From contig CAJHAA010000002.1 of NCBI GenBank assembly GCA_904846265.1, forward strand, positions 124,001 through 188,000: a stretch of DNA of 64,000 nt. The letters run 5' to 3'. Below the pieces are notes generated by a model. It did not search any database. It saw only the letters and a list, made by a program, of their open reading frames with translations, and was not told the origin of the DNA. This DNA is from Psychrobacter immobilis (lineage in GTDB: Bacteria; Pseudomonadota; Gammaproteobacteria; Pseudomonadales; Moraxellaceae). A program made the position numbers and the translations under genes. Position 1 is the first letter of the stretch, and the number at the start of each line of letters is the position of its first letter. Of this stretch, positions 30,718-38,029 are shown one piece after another.

Positions 30718-32472
30718 ATGCAATTACATGCTTACACAAGAACTATTTCTGATTTGTTTTCGGTACAAAAAAAATATATTGTTCCTAGATTTCAGAGACC
30801 TTATTCTTGGAAAAAAAGCCATATTGAGGAGCTCTGGGAAGATATTACTAATAATATAACTCTTGAACATGGAGTTTTCCATCACTCTGAATACTTTATA
30901 GGTACTTTAGTTTTGGTGGGCGACGATAAAAAAACGAATCTACTAATAGTTGACGGTCAACAAAGGTTAACCACTATTACAATATTACTTTCTGTACTTT
31001 GTAGAAAATTTGATAGCTTATGTGAAACTAGAAAGTCTGAGGCTATTTATAATAATTATATAATCGGAGAGACAGATGATGGGGATGCTTATTTTAAGTT
31101 AGAGAATGAAAGTCCAAAACCGTTTCTTCAAAATGAAATACAGCATATAAAAAAGATGGATAGAAATGAAGCAAGTACAGATGAAGAAAAAAACTTGCAG
31201 AATAACTTTGATGATTTGTTTTCCTATATTTCAGTTGAAAATCTTAGCTCAACTTTTGGTATAGAACAAGATGATAGATCAGCATATATAGATGCCTTAG
31301 TTGCTATACGCGAACAAGTTTTAAAACATCTCAAAGTGATATATATAACTGTCGAAGAGGAAGAAGAAGCTTATACGATATTTGAAACACTCAATGCTAG
31401 AGGTATGGACTTAAGTTCAGTTGATCTCATAAAAAATACCCTCTTTAAAAATATGCAAACAGTACATCCAGATGATGATGCGAAAACTAAATGGAAATCT
31501 ATATATGATATTGTTAATTCGAGATCTTCCAGATCTGGAAATTTAGATAATTATGTAAGACATTGGTGGATATCAAGATATTCAAATGCTAGCAAAGATA
31601 CTTTATACAAGAATTTTAAAAGAGAGCTAAAAAAAGGTAAGATTAAACCTGAAACATTTATTTCTGAATTATATGATGACTCAAAAATGTATAAAGTCAT
31701 TTCTTTCCCTTATAAAGAAGATTTTCCTCGACAGGAAGATGCATCAGTTTATGATTCACTTCAGGCTTTTAAAATTTTCAATATTGCTCAACAGAAACCA
31801 TTTTTTATATCTTTGTTCAGAAAAAAAGAAGATAAGGTGATAGCACATAAAGATTTTGTTGATATCATTACATTCTTGGAAGACTTTCACTTCGTTTTTA
31901 ATGCGATATGTTCTCAAAGAGCATCTGGACTAGACCAAATCTATGCTCGAAGTGCTAGAGGTTTGTTTAATTCTAAAAATAAAATAGAATATAAACCTGT
32001 TTTAAGTGATCTGAAAGAACAATTAATAAAGAAGGTTCCAGAAAAAGATGTTTTTATTAGAAAGTTTTGTGAGTTGAAATATTTAAAGAAAGATACAGCG
32101 GATAAAAAGTTGATTCAATATATTTTCAATAAAATAGAAAGTTTTAGTTTTAAAAATAAAGAATTTTCTGCAGACTTTTTTACTCTTGAACACATTGAGC
32201 CACAAGATTCAAAGCTTATTAGTAAGAAGAGTATAGGTAAAATTGGCAACTTACTACCTTTAGGAAATAAGTTGAATGCAGAAGCAGATAATATGAAGGT
32301 GAATGAAAAGATATCTATATATAGAAAATCTGATTTTATGCTTACACAAGATTTTGCTGATACCTTTTCAGGTAATTGGCATGAAAGTGATATAGACCGT
32401 AGAACTAGAAGCTTAGCAGAGTATTACTACGATAATCTGCTAAACCGACTAACACCTAAAATCAATAGTTAA
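30718..32472 (+). CDS. DUF262-DUF1524 protein, GmrSD-like putative type IV restriction / defence nuclease
   Basis: A 584-residue fused protein. The N-terminal DUF262 part has VPRFQRPYSW (22-31) and IVDGQQRLTT (77-86), the ParB-like nucleotide-binding motif of GmrS. The C-terminal DUF1524 part has LEHIEPQ with the His492 of an HNH-type nuclease, then IGNLLPLGNKLN (509-520) and the late W-x-IDRRTRSLAEYYY segment, as in GmrD. Such fusions cut modified (e.g. glucosylated hydroxymethylcytosine) phage DNA in studied cases; the target here is unknown. The gene is far more AT-rich than its neighbours and uses AGA and ATA codons heavily, indicating acquisition. It stands alone between the valS terminator and a TerD remnant. 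AAGGAAC precedes the ATG. Confidence 0.85.
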   Translation: MQLHAYTRTISDLFSVQKKYIVPRFQRPYSWKKSHIEELWEDITNNITLEHGVFHHSEYFIGTLVLVGDDKKTNLLIVDGQQRLTTITILLSVLCRKFDSLCETRKSEAIYNNYIIGETDDGDAYFKLENESPKPFLQNEIQHIKKMDRNEASTDEEKNLQNNFDDLFSYISVENLSSTFGIEQDDRSAYIDALVAIREQVLKHLKVIYITVEEEEEAYTIFETLNARGMDLSSVDLIKNTLFKNMQTVHPDDDAKTKWKSIYDIVNSRSSRSGNLDNYVRHWWISRYSNASKDTLYKNFKRELKKGKIKPETFISELYDDSKMYKVISFPYKEDFPRQEDASVYDSLQAFKIFNIAQQKPFFISLFRKKEDKVIAHKDFVDIITFLEDFHFVFNAICSQRASGLDQIYARSARGLFNSKNKIEYKPVLSDLKEQLIKKVPEKDVFIRKFCELKYLKKDTADKKLIQYIFNKIESFSFKNKEFSADFFTLEHIEPQDSKLISKKSIGKIGNLLPLGNKLNAEADNMKVNEKISIYRKSDFMLTQDFADTFSGNWHESDIDRRTRSLAEYYYDNLLNRLTPKINS

Positions 32473-32713
32473 TTTGAAAATATTATAGTCGATCTGTTTT
32501 AAAGTATTTATAAGGCTTACCTTGGTTGGAATATTGTCTTTACTTGCTTGTTTTTTAATTTTTTTAGGTCTAATCAATTATAGTGCTAGGCATATTAATT
32601 AAAGCAAAGATTCTTAATTAAAAATGATTATAGACTTTAATTTCAGCGGTTTTTTAATCTAAGTCATTAGTCTATTACCTTCAAAGGAATAACACTTTAA
32701 CCTAAGGAACACC

Positions 32714-32854
32714 ATGAACCATCTCACCGTCGGACAACGCGCGCCTCTAAGCAACCTTGCTATTGACGACACCGCACCCATCACGCTCAAATTCACTCGC
32801 CAAAGCCCAATAGAGATGGATATCAGCTGTTTTAAACAAGGACGCTCAACATGA
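32714..32854 (+). pseudogene. TerD-family gene remnant (N-terminal 46 codons)
   Basis: A short frame with a good ribosome site (AAGGA before ATG) encodes MNHLTVGQRAPLSNLAI, then ITLKFTRQSPIEMDISCF and a novel end KQGRST before TGA. The first 40 residues match the start of TerD/TerA-type tellurite-resistance and stress proteins (LxVGQRxPLS ... SPIEIDISCFGLD), which are normally about 180 residues or more. The rest is missing. The stop overlaps the ATG of the next lipoprotein gene (ATGA), so the stub may now act as a translational leader. The family match is from memory of the consensus. Confidence 0.65.
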
Positions 32855-33246
32855 AAATAACATCTACTGCCAAAGCCTTCACTTTAAGCGCCTTGTTATT
32901 AAGCCTAAGCGCTTGCGTCTCTTTACCGACCAATGAAGACACCTTAACAGATGCCGATCTTATTCGCGCTGTTCAGCAAAAAGAACCCGCACCAACCGAA
33001 GGCGAGCAGCAGTGGATTATTGGCTACCATCATGGGACTGAAGTCGTTAAATCCTTTCGGTGTGCGGATTTATGTCCTGAGAATACTCTACGAATTATCT
33101 ATTACAATGTGCCTGATGTAGAGAGCTGCGCTCGCATTGGTGGTGTCACTAAACAGATTTTAGTACCGATAGCAATTACCGTTGCCCCAAGAACGTTTTG
33201 TTTTCCTAAGGTGATTGCGGACAACTGGGAAGGCTATCTTAAATAA
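32851..33246 (+). CDS. Small lipoprotein, function unknown
   Basis: A 131-residue lipoprotein: signal peptide with lipobox LSAC (Cys22), then a domain of about 100 residues with cysteines in RCADLCPENT, ESCARIGG and RTFCFP, which could form disulfides in the periplasm. No family was recognised. Its start codon overlaps the stop of the TerD remnant (ATGA), implying coupled translation and that the deletion fused this gene to a foreign start region. Serine at +2 fits outer-membrane sorting (C-V-S follows; Val at +2, not Asp). Confidence 0.7.
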   Translation: MKITSTAKAFTLSALLLSLSACVSLPTNEDTLTDADLIRAVQQKEPAPTEGEQQWIIGYHHGTEVVKSFRCADLCPENTLRIIYYNVPDVESCARIGGVTKQILVPIAITVAPRTFCFPKVIADNWEGYLK

Positions 33247-33326
33247 GCAGATATTGAGTAAGATGCCATCGAATAAATCTCAAATTTAGCAGTTAGCTTT
33301 TGACTCTTAAACTATTTAGTACGGAA

Positions 33327-33364
33327 GAACCGCCCATAGTCTAGACTGTGAGCGGTTTTTTATT
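33327..33364 (+). terminator. Terminator after the lipoprotein gene
   Basis: GAACCGC and GCGGTTTT outer arms with ATAGTC/GACT-type inner pairing around TAG, then a T-run on the + strand. Confidence 0.8.
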
Positions 33365-33485
33365 GCTAAAAATTCAGTCAAAGGTGGTGAGTTCACTTAC
33401 CCAACCACTAACCAAACATACCTATTGATAGCAAAAACCTCGTAAAAATAGCCTTGTACCATTTTGAGTGATATTGCATGCTTAG

Positions 33486-33501
33486 CTACCTATATAGGTA
33501 G
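33486..33501. promoter_or_regulatory. 16-bp palindrome CTACCTATATAGGTAG
   Basis: A perfect palindrome about 95 bases upstream of the DUF454 gene. It is a candidate operator; the regulator is unknown. Confidence 0.4.
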
Positions 33502-33594
33502 GCAGTTCTATAAATGATTATCCGGTTTAACAATTTAACTGTCTAACCTTCATTAAATATTAGCCACTCCATATAATTCAATGACAGTATTTTT

Positions 33595-34017
33595 ATGAGC
33601 CAACACAAAAAAGCTTTTTATTATCGACCCAAAACCAATCAGCATAACAGCCCAACGGTGCGTTGGACGTTTGTCATACTGGGCTGGCTATTTTTTGTAT
33701 TAGGGATTATCGGTGTATTACTGCCAGTCATGCCGACTGCGCCTTTTATATTATTAGCAGCAGGTTGCTGGGCACGTAGTTCGCGGCGCTTTCACTTTTG
33801 GTTGATTAATCATAAATACTTTGGGAAATTTGTCCGCGATTGGGAAAATAATCATGCGGTGCCACTCTATGCTAAGTGGTTAGCGACAATAATGATGACT
33901 ATTTCAACAACGATGTTATTTTTTAATATTCCCGCCGATATGATCTGGATGGCATGGCTGGTAGCCGTTGTCTGTACTGGGGTAGCGGTCTATTTATTCC
34001 GTTTGCCAAATGCCTAA
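33595..34017 (+). CDS. DUF454 (YbaN-like) membrane protein
   Basis: A 140-residue inner-membrane protein. The family core is WTFVILGWLFFVLGIIGVLLPVMPTAPF (about residues 24-51), followed by LLAAGCWARSSRRFHFWL and NHKYFGKFVRDWE. Two further helices at about 100-135 complete the YbaN layout. The family has no settled function; in some species it sits near haem or respiration genes. It is monocistronic here, with a long upstream region holding a palindrome. Confidence 0.85.
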   Translation: MSQHKKAFYYRPKTNQHNSPTVRWTFVILGWLFFVLGIIGVLLPVMPTAPFILLAAGCWARSSRRFHFWLINHKYFGKFVRDWENNHAVPLYAKWLATIMMTISTTMLFFNIPADMIWMAWLVAVVCTGVAVYLFRLPNA

Positions 34018-34085
34018 AATACATTGATTTTCAGGTCAAAAATCGTAATAAATGGGCTTTGGTTACATGAAAGCTAAGATAAGAC

Positions 34086-34114
34086 TTGCGAAATCAGGAT
34101 GTTCCCCCTATAAT
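34086..34114 (+). promoter_or_regulatory. Sigma-70 promoter of the cold-shock gene
   Basis: TTGCGA (34086-34091), a 17-bp spacer and a consensus TATAAT (34109-34114). Initiation near 34121 would give a leader of about 140 nt before the cold-shock start codon, similar to the long leaders of cspA-type mRNAs. I could not confirm a cold-box motif. Confidence 0.7.
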
Positions 34115-34261
34115 ACGTCCAAGCTTAAGAGCAGTTCTGCACCAAATCATTACCTCGTAGTATTAGTTATAATCCTTCGTTTTAATATTTATCGTTCAGT
34201 AGCTATTTGCAAGCGTTATCGGTCACTAGGCCATTAATAAATTTAAAAGTAGGATTATATT

Positions 34262-34471
34262 ATGTCAGACGTTCAAAAAGGTACAGTTAAGTGGTTCAAC
34301 GAAGCTAAAGGCTTTGGTTTTATCGCTCCAGAAACTGGCGCAGACGTTTTTGCTCATTACAGCGAAATCACTGGTTCAGGCTTCAAAACTTTAGCTGAAG
34401 GCCAAGAAGTTGAGTTCACTGTAACTCAAGGTCAAAAAGGCCCACAAGCCCATAACATCGTTGCTATCTAA
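34262..34471 (+). CDS. Cold-shock protein, CspA family
   Basis: A 69-residue single cold-shock domain that binds single-stranded RNA and DNA and acts as an RNA chaperone. RNP1 is KGFGFIAPE and RNP2 is VFAHYSEI (the usual VFVHFSAI is slightly altered). The start [12 protein letters not shown] is canonical. AGGAT lies 7 bases before the ATG. Promoter and leader are described at 34086; a UUCG-loop terminator follows at 34502. It is an isolated unit, as most csp genes are. Whether it is cold-induced or constitutive cannot be told from the protein. Confidence 0.95.
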   Translation: MSDVQKGTVKWFNEAKGFGFIAPETGADVFAHYSEITGSGFKTLAEGQEVEFTVTQGQKGPQAHNIVAI

Positions 34472-34501
34472 TTTGTCTTTATAGACACTTAGAGCAAGAT
34501 G

Positions 34502-34534
34502 AAAAAAAAGCGAACCTTCGGGTTCGTTTTTTTT
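34502..34534 (+). terminator. UUCG-tetraloop terminator
   Basis: CGAACC-TTCG-GGTTCG stem flanked by eight A and eight T, 30 bases after the cold-shock stop. C(UUCG)G is an unusually stable loop. Confidence 0.95.
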
Positions 34535-34636
34535 CGTCTACGATTTAAGATAAGCTATTTGCAATTAAAAGCTTAATATCTATAACGTAACGTGCGCTTT
34601 ATGTTGAGTAGCTTTTAAATCAGACGATAAACCAAG

Positions 34637-34670
34637 AAAGCCGATGACTAGTATAGTCATCGGCTTTTTT
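34637..34670. terminator. Bidirectional terminator before yeiH
   Basis: A 14-bp perfect stem (34637-34650 with 34654-34667), 3-nt loop and T-run. It lies 60 bases beyond the yeiH stop. Confidence 0.9.
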
Positions 34671-34729
34671 AATCTATATAACTCATGGCAAGAATGATAA
34701 CGAACGGTAAGGATGTTTGGTAGTTTACT

Positions 34730-35815
34730 TTAGCCAAGCAAGCTTATACCAATATTAATCAATCCACCGCCAACGATCAACCAAGCGAACATAATCGCTC
34801 CTAAGATAAGGGGCTTAACGCCAGCTTGTTTGATAGCGCCCAAATGCGTGGTTAGACCCAGCGCAAACATCGCCATGGTGAGCAGCACGTCGTCTAGCAT
34901 CACCATACTACGCTCAAAGCTTGCGGTCATCGGCACCCAAGTGTGTAGTAAAACGATGGCAATAAATATAAAGGCAAACCAAGGAACTTTGACTTGTTGA
35001 ATGCGATTCATAAACGATGGTTTTTTGCCATTGTCGCTGCTACCTTTGGTTAAGGCAAACGATAAAATAAGTAAAAAAGGGGCAAGCATCATGACGCGTA
35101 TCATCTTGGTGACAACCGCTGTGTCACCCACTTCGGGACTGACTGCGTTACCAGCGACGACGACTTGCGCCACTTCATGAATGGTGGAACCCGTATAAAT
35201 CCCGTACTGCTGAGCATTTAGCCAAGGTTGCAACCAACCAAGATGGTATAAAAACGGATAGAGCAACATCGCAACCGTACCAAAGACCACCACTGTCGCC
35301 ACGGCAATAGTGACTTTGTGTGCTTCTGCTTTGACCACAGGCTCGGTGGCAATAACCGCGGCGGCACCGCAAATGCTTGCGCCTGACCCAATTAATAGCG
35401 TCGTTTGTTTATCGACTTTTAACCATCGGGTACCTATCCAATAGGTGAGTAAAAAGGTCGATGTCAATACCAACGCATCGCTCATCACCGCAGACAGTCC
35501 GACACTTGATACTTGCGTTAAGGTCAGCTTAAAGCCATAAAACATGATGGCGAGGCGCAATATTTGACCTTTGGCAAATGCCACGCCGACACTTAATCGC
35601 TCAGCAAGGCTGGGATAGACAGTATTGCCCAATACCATACCAATGAGAATGGCTAAAGTGAGAGAAGACAAGCCAACGATACGTCCATTTGTCCATGTGT
35701 TGACACTAGTATTGAGCCACAAACAAAATAAGCTGCCAATCAGCACGACAATAAGCCCTGCTAAATGGCGGCTGCGCGGGAGATAGTTATTTACTGATTG
35801 GGTCAAGGCGTACAT
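34730..35815 (-). CDS. yeiH: YeiH-type (UPF0324) putative sulfate/sulfite exporter
   Basis: A 361-residue membrane protein with about ten helices. Family segments include LAILIGMVLGNTVYP, RLAIMFYGFKLTLTQV, IGSGASICGAAAVIATEPVVKA, the central TGSTIHEVAQVVVAG, and MFALGLTTHLGAIKQAG near the end. YeiH proteins are annotated as sulfate exporters and are controlled by the sulfite-responsive LysR regulator YeiE in enterobacteria. The LysR gene next door is divergent, 232 bases away, matching that pairing. Confidence 0.87.
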   Translation of the reverse strand: MYALTQSVNNYLPRSRHLAGLIVVLIGSLFCLWLNTSVNTWTNGRIVGLSSLTLAILIGMVLGNTVYPSLAERLSVGVAFAKGQILRLAIMFYGFKLTLTQVSSVGLSAVMSDALVLTSTFLLTYWIGTRWLKVDKQTTLLIGSGASICGAAAVIATEPVVKAEAHKVTIAVATVVVFGTVAMLLYPFLYHLGWLQPWLNAQQYGIYTGSTIHEVAQVVVAGNAVSPEVGDTAVVTKMIRVMMLAPFLLILSFALTKGSSDNGKKPSFMNRIQQVKVPWFAFIFIAIVLLHTWVPMTASFERSMVMLDDVLLTMAMFALGLTTHLGAIKQAGVKPLILGAIMFAWLIVGGGLINIGISLLG

Positions 35816-35856
35816 GACTGACTGTCCTATTATGTATTATCTATAATCGAAATAAG

Positions 35857-35868
35857 CATAAGCTTATG
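35857..35868. promoter_or_regulatory. Candidate LysR operator CATAAGCTTATG
   Basis: A 12-bp perfect palindrome 42 bases upstream of yeiH, in the divergent gap to the LysR gene. The left half TAAGCA also repeats directly (35853-35863). Position and symmetry suit a LysR-type site. Confidence 0.45.
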
Positions 35869-36047
35869 AATAGACATTATAAGGCAGACCAATCTATAAT
35901 AAAAACAGATTAATTAGATAAAAACTATCGATTTTTTAGGTTGATAAAAGTCTTTGGGCTAAAAAGATGGTTTTTTAGATAATAAAGGGTTTTTAAAATA
36001 ACAGGTGGTTTTTAGATTGTATCAATAAGATAGGTGTCAGAGAAATT

Positions 36048-36983
36048 ATGAAAAAAGCCATGCAGGTATTGCCAAAGATTACCTTCAAGCAATTATCAGT
36101 GTTTGTCAGTATTTATCAAACGGGTAGTACCAGCCGTGCCAGTGAAGCGCTGCATTTATCGCAGTCGGCCGTCAGTAGTGCGCTGACAGAATTAGAAGCA
36201 AGGCTACAAATGCCATTGTTTGAGCGCGTCGGGCGTAGGCTTAATCAGCACCCCAACGCCCATCCTATTTATATACAGGCACAAGCCATCTTGGGGCAGG
36301 CTGTAACTCTAGAGCATTATCATAAGCATCAAGCAGGGCAGATTCATATCGGTGCCAGTACCACGATTGGTAATTATGTGCTGCCGCCGCTGCTTGCCAA
36401 GCTATATGCGGCGCTACCCGACGCCCATATCGATATGTATATCGCTAATACTCAAGAAGTGGTCAGCGAAGTTGAGCAATTAAATATTGATATTGCGCTC
36501 GTAGAGGGAATGCCACGCCCCACAGATATGAAGGTGATTGAGCAGCGTGCGTGGCGGACAGATACCTTGATGATCTTTACCAAGCGCGATAGCAAATGGT
36601 TGACAGACATGGCAGCGTATAATGATGCGGATAATTGCTACGAGCTTAGCATTGCACAACTGGCAAAGCTGCCGCTATTGGTACGAGAGGCAGGGTCAGG
36701 TACACGGCAAATTATCGATGAGCAGCTGCTGAAGCATTTGCCTGATGCGGAGATTGTGATGGCGATTCAGCAGTCGGAAGCTATTAAGCATATGGTGAGT
36801 GCAGATATTGGTCTTGGTTGTTTATCACAGCATGTCATTCAGGCAGAGCTGACAGCAGGAGCGTTGGTACAGGTGAAAGTCGGAGGCATCGATTTGTCAC
36901 GGACTTGGTGGCTAGTGTGGCATAAAGCCCGCCATCAAAGCCCGATTTGGCAAAGCTTTATTGATATTTTGACAGAAGATTAA
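36048..36983 (+). CDS. LysR-family transcriptional regulator, YeiE-like
   Basis: A 311-residue LysR regulator: winged helix-turn-helix at about residues 12-70 (FKQLSVFVSIYQTGSTSRASEALHLSQSAVSS, given here by position, then LEARLQMPLFERVGRRL) and a periplasmic-binding-like effector domain (HIGASTTIGNYVLPPLLAKL, LVREAGSGTRQIIDEQ). The GSTSRAS and GASTTIGNYVLP segments resemble YeiE/CysB-like regulators of sulfur genes. It is divergent from yeiH, the arrangement of the enterobacterial sulfite-sensing pair. The effector is therefore probably sulfite or a related anion (inference). Confidence 0.88.
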   Translation: MKKAMQVLPKITFKQLSVFVSIYQTGSTSRASEALHLSQSAVSSALTELEARLQMPLFERVGRRLNQHPNAHPIYIQAQAILGQAVTLEHYHKHQAGQIHIGASTTIGNYVLPPLLAKLYAALPDAHIDMYIANTQEVVSEVEQLNIDIALVEGMPRPTDMKVIEQRAWRTDTLMIFTKRDSKWLTDMAAYNDADNCYELSIAQLAKLPLLVREAGSGTRQIIDEQLLKHLPDAEIVMAIQQSEAIKHMVSADIGLGCLSQHVIQAELTAGALVQVKVGGIDLSRTWWLVWHKARHQSPIWQSFIDILTED

Positions 36984-37040
36984 TTTTAGTGACAAATATA
37001 GAGGTATTAGCGAGAATATCTACTATTTCAATGAGTAGTA

Positions 37041-37073
37041 AAAAAGCGCAAAGTTATACAATGCGCTATTTTT
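37041..37073. terminator. Terminator between convergent LysR and usp genes
   Basis: AAAAAGCGCA (37041-37050) pairs with TGCGCT-TTTTT (37062-37073), with a bulged A. Confidence 0.8.
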
Positions 37074-37131
37074 AATGAGCTTTTTTAATAGTTTTAACTA
37101 ACTTGGAAACGAGGTTAAGTCTTTTCTTAAA

Positions 37132-37593
37132 CTACTTATTAACGGGTTTATCCAGTCTTACGACCAAGCTATCGCATGGGACGTTAGGCAAGATATTATC
37201 TGCCGTCGCGCCACTGAGCCAAGCGGCGATACCATGGCGTTCATGACGACCGATGACTAGTAAATCAACATCATGCTTGTGACAATAGTTGACGATGCCT
37301 TCACTGTTAGAGATGGCAGTGGTCACTTCAGAATTCACCGCATGTAGATCATTACGCTCCAAAAACTGTGCCAGTTTGGCACGCGCCTCCTGACAGCGTT
37401 CATCGTCAATCTCATCGTATAAGCTGGAGGCTGGCACCAGCTCATAGCCAAAGCCAACCATGGTATCTTTGACGATATGTAATACCGATAACTTGGCGTT
37501 AGGACGATTCTCGACGATACGTTTGGCCTTTTGGGCGACCACATCAGCATCGGACATTAAGTCGGTGACCAATAAAATATGTTCGTAACTCAT
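37132..37593 (-). CDS. Universal stress protein, UspA family
   Basis: A 153-residue single-domain Usp. The N-terminal strand YEHILLVTDLMSDADVVAQKA and the C-terminal VDLLVIGRHERHGIAAWLSGATADNI region (about 110-140) fit UspA. The classical ATP-binding G-2x-G-9x-G(S/T) pattern is not clean, so this is probably the non-ATP-binding UspA subgroup. Such proteins rise in stasis and stress. AAGGAG lies 7-12 bases before the ATG. It is monocistronic. Confidence 0.88.
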   Translation of the reverse strand: MSYEHILLVTDLMSDADVVAQKAKRIVENRPNAKLSVLHIVKDTMVGFGYELVPASSLYDEIDDERCQEARAKLAQFLERNDLHAVNSEVTTAISNSEGIVNYCHKHDVDLLVIGRHERHGIAAWLSGATADNILPNVPCDSLVVRLDKPVNK

Positions 37594-38029
37594 AGCGGCT
37601 CCTTGTGACAGATGATTTTAACTATAGCACTACTGATGGCTGCTGTTAAGTAAGCTTTGAGTTCGCTTTGTGAAAATCCGACATTCTGCCATATTGGTCA
37701 TCTTTATTACTACAGTATCTTGACTTATGAAGGTGCGAACCCCATCTAATTCCGTTAGGCAAATTCTTTTTAATTTATACCGGCGCATTGCTGTCATTTA
37801 AAATGATGCACGGGTACATGCCATTAAATTTGAATATTACTCATAAGTTAATCACAATAATACTCACAATATTTTTATATGAATAGCATATAAAAAAGAC
37901 CCTACGATAAGTATTACATACACTATTTATCTATTGTTTACTCCGATTTTATTTTATCGCCACTGGCTAGATTTAGTCATTAATCGCATATTATTCTAAA
38001 TAAAATTAGAGCAATCCATAAGGAAAATT
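37594..38029. other. Divergent usp / M16C protease intergenic region
   Basis: 436 AT-rich bases. I see no hairpin, repeat or RNA gene; promoters for both genes should be here. Confidence 0.45.

Larger units (their letters stand above)
33247..33594. other. Intergenic region with terminator and palindrome
   Basis: Holds the terminator at 33327-33364 and a 16-bp palindrome at 33486-33501. No gene is seen. Confidence 0.5.

Noticed and set aside
34052-34237. 61-codon frame in the cold-shock leader
   Set aside because: It spans the inferred promoter and leader, and has no family features or ribosome site.
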